In this document: positions 36,193-44,271 of the stretch, piece after piece
How positions within the stretch are numbered: position 1 is the first letter of the stretch
How the letters are laid out: every line of letters begins with the position of its first letter
Program-made: the position numbers and the translations under genes
Origin: Marvinbryantia formatexigens DSM 14469
Lineage (GTDB): Bacteria; Bacillota; Clostridia; Lachnospirales; Lachnospiraceae
Length of the DNA stretch: 64,000 nt
Assembly (NCBI RefSeq): GCF_025148285.1
Contig: NZ_CP102268.1
Coordinates: 4,247,501 to 4,311,500 of the forward strand
Reading direction: 5' to 3'
Notes under the pieces: generated by a model
Told to the model about the DNA's origin: nothing
Seen by the model: the letters and a program-made list of their open reading frames with translations, nothing else
Database searches by the model: none

Positions 36193-36801
36193 TTAGAAAG
36201 AGATATGCTTCAGCGCTGCTCTCAGGATATCCTCGGTACTCATATCCTCCGTGGCGTGCACCGCCTTTACTGCTTTCAGCGCGTCGCTTCCGGCATATCC
36301 GAGCGCCACCAGCGCCTGCACCGCCTCGCTCTGTGTTTCGTTCGGGGCGGCGGCAGCCGCCGCGGTATTTTCCGCCAGCTTCTGCTCAAAGGTATCCTGC
36401 AGACTGAATTTGTCCTTCAGCTCCAGAATCAGCTTCTGCGCGGTCTTTTTTCCGATGCCCGGCGCCGCGGAAATTGCCTTGATATCGTCCGCAAGCACGG
36501 CAAACCGCAGCTCGTTTGCGGAAATGGCTGTCAGAACGCCCTGCGCCGCTTTCGGACCGATTCCGTTTACCTTCAGCAGCATCCGGAAAATCTCCAGGTC
36601 GTCCTTCGAGAGAAAACCGTAAAGCTGGATGGCATCCTCCCGCACATCCATGTACGTATACAGAAGCACCTCCATGCCTCCGCGCACAAGCTGTCCGGCA
36701 TCTCTTCCCGTGATATATACGTTAAAGCCTATTCCATTATTTTCAATGACGGCGACATTTTCCGCCGCCTCCACCAGTGTTCCCTTTATAAATGCAATCA
36801 T
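36193..36801 (-). CDS. ruvA: Holliday junction branch migration protein RuvA
   Basis: The 202-residue protein has the N-terminal OB fold (MIAFIKGTLVEAAENVAVIE), two helix-hairpin-helix motifs (LLKVNGIGPKAAQGVLTAI and ISAAPGIGKKTAQKLILELK) and a C-terminal domain III that contacts RuvB. An Ala-rich linker lies near residue 145. Its start overlaps the stop of the CobC-like phosphatase gene by four bases (ATGA), so it may be transcribed from the cobalamin genes. Confidence 0.98.
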   Translation of the reverse strand: MIAFIKGTLVEAAENVAVIENNGIGFNVYITGRDAGQLVRGGMEVLLYTYMDVREDAIQLYGFLSKDDLEIFRMLLKVNGIGPKAAQGVLTAISANELRFAVLADDIKAISAAPGIGKKTAQKLILELKDKFSLQDTFEQKLAENTAAAAAAPNETQSEAVQALVALGYAGSDALKAVKAVHATEDMSTEDILRAALKHISF

Positions 36802-37538
36802 TCTTTTTCCCGGCAGGCTGCGTCTCTGCAGTCAATCCGTCCTGCAACAGTGACGTCTCCCGCCTGCTCTCCTTCTTTCCATTCCACCAGATATCCGCAG
36901 CCGTTTTTTACCTGATAGTCAAAATATCCGCGCCGCACAGACGCCATAGCTGACAGCACGCTCATAATCGTCCCGCCGTGTACCACGCAGGCAATCTCCC
37001 GGCAGCCGTTTTTCTCTGCCTCCGCCAGCATCCCGCGAAACGCGCGCACGCACCGCTCCTGAAATTCTTCCCGGCTCTCCCCGCCCGGAAACGGCAATGT
37101 TCCGCCGCTGTCGATCCACGCCTGGTAGGCGGCGTCCCCGGAAAGCTCCCGGTAGTTTTTATTTTCAAAGCTGCCGAAATCACATTCCCGGAAATCCGGG
37201 ACAATGCTCTGCACAATTCCCGGAAAGAGCAGCTCCGCCGTCTGCCGGCAGCGCAGCAGGGGGCTGACGTAAAGCGCTTCCGGCGCCGCGGCGTCCCCGT
37301 CCTTCTTCTGCCCGACAGATACTGCGGCGTCCCCGTCTTTCTTCTGCCCGGCAGATACTGCGGCATCTCCGCCATTTCTTCTGTCCGCAGCTTCCCCGGC
37401 ACTGTGCTCCTGCAAAACGTAACAGCCGCGGGCGAGCTCCGCCCTGCCCTCTTCGCAGAGCGGTTCATCCGTTTTTCCGATATAGCGTCCTTTTAAATTT
37501 CCCGCCGTCTTTCCGTGACGAATCATATAAATTTTCAT
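36798..37538 (-). CDS. Histidine phosphatase, probable alpha-ribazole phosphatase (CobC-like)
   Basis: The 246-residue protein starts with the phosphoglycerate-mutase-type motif MIRHGKTAGNLKGRYIGKTD, with the phosphohistidine RHG, and has ECDFGSFENKNYREL, PGGESREEFQERCVRAF and a second catalytic His in CVVHGGTIMSVL. Given the neighbouring cobT, cobU and cobS genes it most likely removes the phosphate from alpha-ribazole phosphate or adenosylcobalamin phosphate. A 12-residue repeat (pattern GDAAVSxGQKKD, DNA about 37286-37380) is inserted between the RHG segment and the LYVSPLLRCRQTAEL part. It overlaps ruvA by four bases. Confidence 0.82.
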   Translation of the reverse strand: MKIYMIRHGKTAGNLKGRYIGKTDEPLCEEGRAELARGCYVLQEHSAGEAADRRNGGDAAVSAGQKKDGDAAVSVGQKKDGDAAAPEALYVSPLLRCRQTAELLFPGIVQSIVPDFRECDFGSFENKNYRELSGDAAYQAWIDSGGTLPFPGGESREEFQERCVRAFRGMLAEAEKNGCREIACVVHGGTIMSVLSAMASVRRGYFDYQVKNGCGYLVEWKEGEQAGDVTVAGRIDCRDAACREKE

Positions 37539-37593
37539 TTTCCGCCGCCCTCGTTCTCTTTTTCCAGTTTCTGCAGATGGTTCTCCTATACTT

Positions 37594-38070
37594 TTATACG
37601 TTTCCCTTTATGACGACAGGAATGCCTGCCGCCACGCGCACCACCGTATCAGAATCCGCCGCGATACGGCAGCAGATGCGCCCTGTCAGTTCCCGCCATG
37701 CCCGCTCCTGCGCATCGACGGGCACCACGCCGTACCCGATTTCATTGGAAACAATGCAGATCTGCGGATTTTTCTCTGCCAGCTCCTGCGGCAGCCGGTT
37801 CAGACGGCTGTATGCCGGCGCGTCCGGCTCTGCATCCACCTCCGGGTTTTCCGGCTGCCTGGGCTCTGCATTCACCCCGGACGCGTCCATCTGCTCCGGC
37901 TCCTGCATAAACCGCCGGATAAATTCGTGGAAATCCGCGATTGCCCGGCAGGTAAATATCTCGTCGTATGCACAGGTCCTCCCGTCTGTAAAATCAGACG
38001 CGCAAAGACCGAAGAGCCTGCCTGCCGCTTCTTTTTTTCCCTGATAGCTTCCGCCAATTATCAGTTTCAT
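37594..38070 (-). CDS. CobU-like P-loop protein with altered motifs
   Basis: The 158-residue protein looks like a second CobU family member. The P-loop reads GGSYQGKKEAA, with Lys where Ser or Thr normally coordinates Mg. The C-terminal half matches CobU well (QICIVSNEIGYGVVPVDAQE, RAWRELTGRICCRIA, VVRVAAGIPVVIK). The I-x-x-H-R-x-R segment with the guanylated histidine of CobU is absent, and a Pro/Glu/Asp-rich insert lies near residue 75. It could be a kinase only, or have another role in cobamide assembly. The start at 38070 follows GGAGAAGCGGG, ten bases after cobS. Confidence 0.75.
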   Translation of the reverse strand: MKLIIGGSYQGKKEAAGRLFGLCASDFTDGRTCAYDEIFTCRAIADFHEFIRRFMQEPEQMDASGVNAEPRQPENPEVDAEPDAPAYSRLNRLPQELAEKNPQICIVSNEIGYGVVPVDAQERAWRELTGRICCRIAADSDTVVRVAAGIPVVIKGNV

Positions 38071-38080
38071 CCCGCTTCTC

Positions 38081-38845
38081 CTATCCTGCCAGTTTTCCGG
38101 CAACCACCACCGCGACCGCCATCGCCAGCTCACAGACCTGCAGGAAAAATCCCGCAAGGTCCCCGGTCGTCCCGCCGAATTTCCGGTAGGACATCCACCG
38201 GTAGTAGCCAAACGACGCCAGAGCCGCCGCGATACCGGCGATGCCGCGCAGCCCGCCGGTTGTGTACATCAGCAGCAGGCACACGGCAATATAACAGCCC
38301 ATCGTAATTCCGACCGTCCGCCTCTGCGCGGAATCGGAGAAGGCATGTACCAGCCCGCTGTTTTTCGCTTTTTTAAATGTAACGACCGCCAAGGCGCTCA
38401 GCGCACGCGACAGCACAAAGCCGATTGCCAGCACCTGCATGTCCGCCATTGTCGCTTCGCTGTAGACCCCGAATTGCAGAACAAAATAACATATTCCCAT
38501 AAGGATTGCAAATGCGCCGGAATGGGAATCCTTTAAAATCTCCAGCTTTTCCTCCACCGGCTTATAGGAATTTATCGCATCCGAGGTGTCCAGAAAACCG
38601 TCCACATGAATGCCGCCCGTCACAAGCACCGGAATCAGTATCAGCACCGCCGTCCGGAAATTCCCTTCTCCCGTGAGATAGCCGCCATACTTAAGCCACA
38701 GCAGCATCAGCGCACCGATTACCGCGCCGATCAGCGGGAAAAAGCAGAACATATAACGCATCCGCTCTTTTGTCCACTCCATGCGCGGCATCGGGATGCG
38801 CGAATACATTGAAAATGCAATCACAAACGCCCCAATCAGATTCAT
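38081..38845 (-). CDS. cobS: Adenosylcobinamide-GDP ribazoletransferase (cobalamin synthase)
   Basis: The 254-residue integral membrane protein joins alpha-ribazole (or its phosphate) to adenosylcobinamide-GDP. Signatures are FSMYSRIPMPRMEWTKERMR, VTGGIHVDGFLDTSDAINSY with the acidic metal-binding residues, and LKDSHSGAFAILMGICYFVL. Several hydrophobic segments follow. The start at 38845 overlaps the cobU stop by four bases and follows GGATGGAG; the longer upstream frame is not real. Confidence 0.94.
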   Translation of the reverse strand: MNLIGAFVIAFSMYSRIPMPRMEWTKERMRYMFCFFPLIGAVIGALMLLWLKYGGYLTGEGNFRTAVLILIPVLVTGGIHVDGFLDTSDAINSYKPVEEKLEILKDSHSGAFAILMGICYFVLQFGVYSEATMADMQVLAIGFVLSRALSALAVVTFKKAKNSGLVHAFSDSAQRRTVGITMGCYIAVCLLLMYTTGGLRGIAGIAAALASFGYYRWMSYRKFGGTTGDLAGFFLQVCELAMAVAVVVAGKLAG

Positions 38846-39378
38846 TTTTCTCCATCCCCGCTTTGCTTTAAAATAACCGGAATGCCGTATACGACCTCCG
38901 CCACGCAGTCCGCCATCCGCGCCATCGCGCAGTTGATACTTCCCAGACATTCCAGATACTGCGTCGTCCACTCATCAAACACCGCGCCGTCTGAAAACAC
39001 CTCATTCGTCACCACGATCAGATTGGCGCACTGCCCTTTTAATTTCTCAACTCCTGTCATAATCTTTGCGGCAGTCTCCTGCGGCGTGTGCTTCTTTCCG
39101 TCAAAAAACTCGTTCGCCGTCAGATTTGACATGCATTCCAGAAGCGCCGTACTTCCCGGTTCCAGAAAAAGCCTCTCCAGGTCCGCCGGACATTCCAGCG
39201 TCTGAAAATGCTTGCCGGCGCGCATCCTGCGATGCCTTTCAATGCGCCTGCGGCTTTCCTCATCCGCGCACTGCATCGTTGCAATGTAATAGCGCTTCTG
39301 CTCTCCCAGCTTCAGGACCTGCTGCTCCGCCCAGGCGGACTTGCCGCTGCCGCTGCCGCCGGTCACTACCATAAACAT
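38842..39378 (-). CDS. cobU: Adenosylcobinamide kinase / adenosylcobinamide-phosphate guanylyltransferase
   Basis: The 178-residue protein has a regular P-loop (VVTGGSGSGKSAWAEQQVLK), the YIATMQCADEESRRRIERHR segment with the conserved His that takes part in guanylylation, and the C-terminal NLIVVTNEVFSDGAVFDEWT and VVYGIPVILK. It phosphorylates adenosylcobinamide and adds GMP. I chose the ATG at 39378 (MFMVVTGG), which follows GGGGG at a normal distance; an ATG at 39393 lacks a ribosome binding site. It overlaps cobS by four bases. Confidence 0.93.
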   Translation of the reverse strand: MFMVVTGGSGSGKSAWAEQQVLKLGEQKRYYIATMQCADEESRRRIERHRRMRAGKHFQTLECPADLERLFLEPGSTALLECMSNLTANEFFDGKKHTPQETAAKIMTGVEKLKGQCANLIVVTNEVFSDGAVFDEWTTQYLECLGSINCAMARMADCVAEVVYGIPVILKQSGDGEK

Positions 39379-39496
39379 CTTTTCATCCCCCATTTATGCG
39401 TCTGTCATCCGCGGCATCCATAAGCATCCCTTTCGTCGCCGCATCCGCACATTCCCCGCGATACAGCAAAGCTTTGCGGCGCTCTTTGGCGGTATG

Positions 39497-40546
39497 CTAT
39501 GTAAGCGGCTGATACGCCTCCACAGAAATATCATCGAAGGTACTCATTTTCTGATACACCTCGCACGCCATGTCCAGCAGCGGGAACAGCGTAACTGCTC
39601 CGGTGCCCTCTCCAAGACACATATTGCAGTGAAGCGCCGCCTCCAGGGAGAGCGTCTCCAGCACAAGCCGCGTCGCCGGCTCCTTCGATATGTGGGAGGC
39701 AAGCATAAAGTCACGGCACTCTTTGCAGATCTGCACCGCTGTCAGCGCCGCAACCGCAGAAATAAATCCGTCAATCACAATCGGCACGCGATATTTTGCC
39801 CCGCCGAGAAATACTCCGGCAAGTCCGGCAATATCCAGCCCGCCGACCGCCGCCAGCACATCCACTGCATCCCGGCATTTCGGCAGATGCAGCTCCAGCG
39901 CCTTTTTTATCACCTGTATTTTCTTTTCCAGACCGGCGCTGGAGAGCCCTGCTCCGCGCCCTGTCATTTTTTCCGGCTCCTGGTGCAGATAGGCGCACGC
40001 CAGCGCGCTGCTGGTCGTTGTATTTCCGATTCCCATCTCTCCGGTGGCAAGAATCCGGTAGCCCTTCGCCGCCAGCTCGCCCACCATATCGCAACCGGTC
40101 TTCAGCGCCTGAAGCGCCTGCTTGCGTGTCATTGCCCATTCTCTGGCAATATTTTTTGTGCCGTAGGCAACCTTCCGGTTCAGCGCGCAGGTATCCGACG
40201 CCACCCCGATATCGACCGGGAAAATATCCGCGCCCGCTTTTTTGCAGAGTACCGCCGCCGTCGCCTGCCCGGTAAGGAAGTTGTCCGTCACAATGGCAGT
40301 GACCTCCTGCCCTGTCTGGGTGACGCCCTCCTCCACCACGCCGTTATCGGCACACATCACAATCAGTCCCTTTTTCTCCAGCGAAATGTTTGCGCTGCCG
40401 CTGATTCCGGCAATCTGCACCAGATAATCCTCCAGCATACCAAGGCTGTGCAGAGGCTTCGCGATGCTGTCCCATTTCTTCCGGCAAAGCTCCATCGCCC
40501 CTTCATCTAGCCGCTCTGCCCTGTATTCTTCTAACCATTCTCTCAT
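39497..40546 (-). CDS. cobT: Nicotinate-nucleotide-dimethylbenzimidazole phosphoribosyltransferase
   Basis: The 349-residue protein makes alpha-ribazole phosphate for the lower ligand of cobamides. Signatures are IVMCADNGVVEEGVTQTGQE, RILATGEMGIGNTTTSSALA and MCLGEGTGAVTLFPLLDMAC, where the catalytic Glu lies in the last. The start at 40546 (MREWLEEY) is chosen because the further ATG at 40594 lies within the -10 box of the promoter. It is the first gene of the cobalamin cluster; no cobalamin riboswitch is visible between promoter and gene. Confidence 0.95.
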   Translation of the reverse strand: MREWLEEYRAERLDEGAMELCRKKWDSIAKPLHSLGMLEDYLVQIAGISGSANISLEKKGLIVMCADNGVVEEGVTQTGQEVTAIVTDNFLTGQATAAVLCKKAGADIFPVDIGVASDTCALNRKVAYGTKNIAREWAMTRKQALQALKTGCDMVGELAAKGYRILATGEMGIGNTTTSSALACAYLHQEPEKMTGRGAGLSSAGLEKKIQVIKKALELHLPKCRDAVDVLAAVGGLDIAGLAGVFLGGAKYRVPIVIDGFISAVAALTAVQICKECRDFMLASHISKEPATRLVLETLSLEAALHCNMCLGEGTGAVTLFPLLDMACEVYQKMSTFDDISVEAYQPLT

Positions 40547-40592
40547 CGTTATACGCCTGTTTTCCTTTCTCACAAAATCAAACATCTTATTC

Positions 40593-40621
40593 ATTATAAA
40601 AAATCAGGCAAATCGTGTCAA
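40593..40621 (-). promoter_or_regulatory. Consensus sigma-A promoter of the cobT cluster
   Basis: TTGACA (40616-40621) and TATAAT (40593-40598) on the minus strand are exactly 17 bases apart. The expected start of transcription near 40586 leaves a 40-base leader before the ATG at 40546. Confidence 0.85.
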
Positions 40622-40708
40622 CAAAAGAATCTCGCTTTGCGGGATTTAACGCCAGACGCAGAAGAATGGAAAGCCTGGCGCCTTCCACTCTTCCATAAAA
40701 AAGTAATC

Positions 40709-42154
40709 CTATAATTTTGATACCGCCAGCGAATATTCCGCGGAATATCGCATCTTATATGCCGGGAACTGCTTGATACGGTAGCTGTAAAGCTTTTTGA
40801 GGAACGTCTTGTCCGACATTTCGTCGGTGACTTTGATTGCCTTAACGGCGTTCACCGCCGAAGTCTGTCCGTGCTGGATGGAGTAGCTGTATACCGCTCC
40901 CTTCACCACATCGGAGCGCGTGGCAATGTTGATGCCCGCTCCCGCCAGCGTTGTCTCTACCGGGTCATAATAATTCACCTTCGCAAACTGGTCCTGCAGC
41001 TCCGCAAACAGCGCCGGATTTCTGGCATAGATAGTATTCCATGCCTTGTAGAAGTTTTTGTTGCTTTTCAGCTTTGTTCCGCTGGACAGCCCGGCGTAGG
41101 TCTTAAACTCCGCGCAGAGCTGCGCATTCTGCGAATACGCATATTTTACAAACGGAAGCAGGGCGTAGCGATAATCAAACTGGTAGGCGCCGCAGGCGCT
41201 GCCGTTATCCCCGCCGGTCTGGTTGTACGCCAGGGACCCCGATTCAAACGTAAGGAAAAACAGCATGTCGCTGGACGGCGTGGCGGTGGTATCCGGTACC
41301 AGCGTACACTCCCCGTTCGCACCCGCTATGTATTTCCGTCCCTTCCAGGTAACAGTCTTACTTGTCACCATGACGCCGGTGGACGGCTTAAAGCAGTAAA
41401 GCTTTCCGTCGATGGAATAGATGCCGCTCACGCGCTCGCCGGTGCTCTCGGACAGATAATATTTCTTTCCCTTCACTGTCAGCCAGCCGGTTTTCATGTA
41501 CTTATCAAAATAATACCATTTGCCGTCCACTTTCTGCCAGCCGGTCTGCAGCACACCGTTGCTGTCAAAGCAGTAGGATTTGCCGCTGCCCAGCTTGTAG
41601 ATGCCATTTGCAAGGGCAAGACCGTTCTTGCTTTTCTGGAAATAATACTTTTTGCCGTTAATGGTCTTCCAGCCATACTGGCATACGCCGTTCGAAGCAA
41701 AATAATGATAGCCGTCCGGCATTTTCCGCAGCCCGGTCAGCCGGTAGCCGTTTTTATTTACATAATACTTTCCAATCAAAGGAACTGTAATCCACTTCGA
41801 TTTCAGCATGACACCGGCGGAAGTATAGTAATAGTACCTGCTTCCGATTTTCTGGAAGCCCTCCTTAAAGTTTTTCACCAGGCGTCCGTCGTCCCGCACG
41901 AAAACGCGCTTCACTACGCCGTTTTCCCTCTTTTTCACCCAGGTGTTGCGGTCCATATAGCCGTTTGTGTTCAGATGACGGTCCCCCACCCAGCGGTTTT
42001 TCACCAGAGTCTTTCCGTTTTTATAACACTGCATGTCCCCGTTTTTGCCAACCTTCACCCACTTATAGGTAGCCGCCTCTGCGCCAAGCGGAACCCCCGC
42101 CAGCAGCAAAAAAGCAAACAGCATTACAATAACATACAATCCTCTCTTTTTCAT
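40709..42154 (-). CDS. Secreted cell-wall-binding repeat protein with C-terminal lysozyme-like domain
   Basis: The 481-residue protein has a signal peptide (MKKRGLYVIVMLFAFLLLAG, cleavage after AEA). About ten choline-binding-type repeats follow up to residue 285 (units such as GWKTINGKKYYFQ and GWQKVDGKWYYFD). The C-terminal 190 residues are a different domain, beginning DMLFFLTFESGSLAYNQTGG with SACGAYQFDYRYAL next. The ESGS and G-x-YQ pattern recalls lysozyme or lytic transglycosylase-like domains of phage tail and cell wall enzymes; the Glu would be the acid. This call is by pattern only. It follows the SleB-type gene by 14 bases and shares its repeat type. Confidence 0.75.
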   Translation of the reverse strand: MKKRGLYVIVMLFAFLLLAGVPLGAEAATYKWVKVGKNGDMQCYKNGKTLVKNRWVGDRHLNTNGYMDRNTWVKKRENGVVKRVFVRDDGRLVKNFKEGFQKIGSRYYYYTSAGVMLKSKWITVPLIGKYYVNKNGYRLTGLRKMPDGYHYFASNGVCQYGWKTINGKKYYFQKSKNGLALANGIYKLGSGKSYCFDSNGVLQTGWQKVDGKWYYFDKYMKTGWLTVKGKKYYLSESTGERVSGIYSIDGKLYCFKPSTGVMVTSKTVTWKGRKYIAGANGECTLVPDTTATPSSDMLFFLTFESGSLAYNQTGGDNGSACGAYQFDYRYALLPFVKYAYSQNAQLCAEFKTYAGLSSGTKLKSNKNFYKAWNTIYARNPALFAELQDQFAKVNYYDPVETTLAGAGINIATRSDVVKGAVYSYSIQHGQTSAVNAVKAIKVTDEMSDKTFLKKLYSYRIKQFPAYKMRYSAEYSLAVSKL

Positions 42155-42168
42155 ACAATTCTCCCTTC

Positions 42169-43245
42169 TCAGCTAAACCAGTGGTCTCCTATTTTCAGCT
42201 TTCCATAATAAATATTAAAATAATAATAGCCCTTCAGCTTCGAGCCCTCCGTGAGCACCTCTTTTGCAGCCTTCACGCATTCCTTCTGGATGCTTTTTTT
42301 GCTGTAATAAAGCTTCGTGAGCGACCCGTTCATGGCGGGCGTAAACTGCCCGCTCTGGTAAATCACACTTTTTAAGGTGTTCGGAAATTTTTTGCTCTCC
42401 AGGCGGTTGATCACAACGCTTGCCACCGCGACCTTTCCTCGGTAGGACTGGTTCCCCGCTTCCAGATAGGTGATGGCGGCAAGCAGGCGGATATCCGCCT
42501 CGGACGGAGGGTCCTTGGGATTTTTATTTCCTTTTATAATCGTTCCGGTTTCGTCCACGTAGCATTTGTTGCTGCCGCTGCCAATCCACTGGCAGGTCGC
42601 CAGCACGCCGTCCGCGTCGTAAAAATGCTTCTCATACCACCGGTTTACCACTTTGCCGGATGATCTGATACAGCAATAGGTCTTTCCGCTGACCGTAAAT
42701 ACGCCGTACTTCGCTTTTCCGCTGCTTCCATAATAATAATTTTTCACCCAGCGGTTTTTCACCATTTCGCCTCTGGAATTATAATAATAGTCTCCCACAC
42801 GTTTGCTGGTGACGCGCCCGCTGCTCTTTGTGCAGTAATACGTCTTTCCGGAGACGGTAAATTTTCCGGTCTTCAGCTTTCCGTTTGCCCCAAAGTAAAA
42901 ATAATGCTTTTTTATTTTTACCCAGCGGTTCTTTACCATCACGCCGTCTTTATTATAATAATAGCTTCCGACCTGCCTGCTGCACACCTTCCCGGTGGAA
43001 CGCTTTACATAGTAATATTTGCCGTCCACCTGGAAACGCCCGGTCTTCAGGTACCCTTTTTTATCAAAGTAGTACCATTTCCCGCCGATTTTCTTCCAGC
43101 TGTTTTTTACATAGGTCTTCTTTTTTGTATCGTAATAGCGTGTCTTTTCCCCGGATTGTTTCCACCCCGCACTGCACACCGCGGAAAAGGACAATACGCA
43201 AAGAAGAACCGTCAGCACAAAAAACACTGTCCGTTTCTTTTTCAT
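42169..43245 (-). CDS. Secreted cell-wall-binding repeat protein with SleB/CwlJ-type hydrolase domain
   Basis: The 358-residue protein has a signal peptide (MKKKRTVFFVLTVLLCVLSF, cleavage near CSA-G), about seven cell-wall-binding repeats to residue 240 (GGKWYYFDKKGYLKTG), and a Hydrolase_2 domain near residues 245-358: EADIRLLAAITYLEAGNQSY with the catalytic Glu, VAVASVVINRL, and YYFNIYYGKLKIGDHWFS. SleB and CwlJ cut spore cortex muramic-delta-lactam or vegetative peptidoglycan. The repeats suggest that this one acts at the cell surface rather than in the spore cortex. It has its own strong promoter. Confidence 0.87.
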   Translation of the reverse strand: MKKKRTVFFVLTVLLCVLSFSAVCSAGWKQSGEKTRYYDTKKKTYVKNSWKKIGGKWYYFDKKGYLKTGRFQVDGKYYYVKRSTGKVCSRQVGSYYYNKDGVMVKNRWVKIKKHYFYFGANGKLKTGKFTVSGKTYYCTKSSGRVTSKRVGDYYYNSRGEMVKNRWVKNYYYGSSGKAKYGVFTVSGKTYCCIRSSGKVVNRWYEKHFYDADGVLATCQWIGSGSNKCYVDETGTIIKGNKNPKDPPSEADIRLLAAITYLEAGNQSYRGKVAVASVVINRLESKKFPNTLKSVIYQSGQFTPAMNGSLTKLYYSKKSIQKECVKAAKEVLTEGSKLKGYYYFNIYYGKLKIGDHWFS

Positions 43246-43306
43246 AACTGACTTTAAGAATCCTCTCCCATATATTTTGTTACAAAAATATTAAATATAT
43301 GTTCTT

Positions 43307-43335
43307 ACTATAACATTCCCCCTCTGTTTTGTCAA
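43307..43335 (-). promoter_or_regulatory. Sigma-A promoter of the two cell-wall genes
   Basis: TTGACA (43330-43335) and TATAGT (43307-43312) on the minus strand are 17 bases apart, about 60 bases before the start of the SleB-type gene. Confidence 0.8.
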
Positions 43336-43387
43336 CTTTCTGCAATACTTTCTCTATATTGCACAAAAACAGGGCAGAATTGCGCAC

Positions 43388-43414
43388 AAAAAAAGCGGAC
43401 TGACCGCCTTTTTT
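43388..43414 (-). terminator. Terminator after the SpoIVA fragment
   Basis: On the minus strand a GC core (GCGG with CCGC), extended by A-T pairs, is followed by seven T residues. It is symmetric enough to work in both directions. Confidence 0.7.
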
Positions 43415-43436
43415 GTGTACAAACTGTCCCTCTGTT

Positions 43437-44210
43437 TCAGATAATGATGCAGATAAACCCGCCGCTGTTTTCATTGACGATTCTCTGCATCACCTGCTGC
43501 AGCTTCTGCCTGCCCTCCTCCGTAATCTGCGAGAGCTTCCCGCGGATGCCGTCCTCTGTCATCTGCTCGATGGATTTTCCGAAAATATTGGTATCCCAGA
43601 TACCGTCCCCGTTCTGCGCTGATTCCCTGATATAGGCGATCAGATCCTGTGCCTGCTGCTCGCTTCCGACGATCGGGGAAATCTCCGTCTCTATCTCCGC
43701 CCGTATCAGATGGATGGACGGACTGACTGCCTTCAGCTTTACGCCGAATTTGTTTCCCTGGCGGATAACGACCGGCTCCTCCATGCGGATCTCGTTCTGC
43801 CGCGGCGTAATCACCCCGTATCCGGTATTCCGCACGGACGCCAGCGCCTCCCGTGCCTGTTCATACTCCGTTTTCAGCGCAGACAGCTCTTTTACCATAG
43901 AAATAAGCTGGTACTCTCCTGCAATCTCCACGCCAGCGAGCTCACTCAGCATCCGGTAATACCAGACGTCGTCCACATCCACGCGGATGCGCGCGCTTCC
44001 GTCCTCCCCGCCGCCGCTCTCCAGCCCCGCTTTTTCCACAAATTCCAGCGCCCGGATTTTCGCCAGTCCATCTGTTCCCAGCGTCTCACTGTCGGGCTCC
44101 TCCTGCATCAGCTCCTTTGTAATATTTACAAGCCCTTCCTTCACCGGATGCTCCGGCGGAAGCATTTCCACCCATTTGGGTATGTACAATTCCAATCGAC
44201 CAAGCTTCAA
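43437..44210 (-). pseudogene. C-terminal fragment of SpoIVA without its ATPase domain
   Basis: The 257 residues match the middle and C-terminal domains of SpoIVA, the spore coat morphogenesis ATPase: LELYIPKWVEMLPPEHPVKE, GEYQLISMVKELSALKTEYE, VKLKAVSPSIHLIRAEIETE, GIWDTNIFGKSIEQM and the C-terminal GGFICIII. Full SpoIVA has about 490 residues; the Walker-type N-terminal half is missing. The only start is a TTG located in the T run of the cysK terminator, without ribosome binding site or promoter. So it is most likely a deletion remnant, with an intact copy elsewhere. The frame is open and unbroken, so the event may be recent or the product may still be used. Confidence 0.75.
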
Positions 44211-44257
44211 AAAAATACCCCCTTACCTGTACTGTTCCAGTATATGTAAGGGAGTAT
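44209..44257 (-). terminator. Rho-independent terminator of cysK
   Basis: A 12-base stem with one G-T pair (44215-44226 with 44246-44257), a 19-base loop and seven T residues. Its T run reaches the first codon of the SpoIVA fragment. Confidence 0.85.
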
Positions 44258-44271
44258 CAGACTATGACAAA

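Noticed and set aside
38081-38971. Long 296-residue form of CobS
   Set aside because: The extra N-terminus is in the cobU coding region and unlike any CobS; MNLIGAF at 38845 is the normal start.
40622-40708. Terminator at the end of the lysozyme-like gene
   Set aside because: Candidate hairpins have a C-A mismatch or a 20-base loop on the relevant strand and only a short T run, so they are too weak to list.
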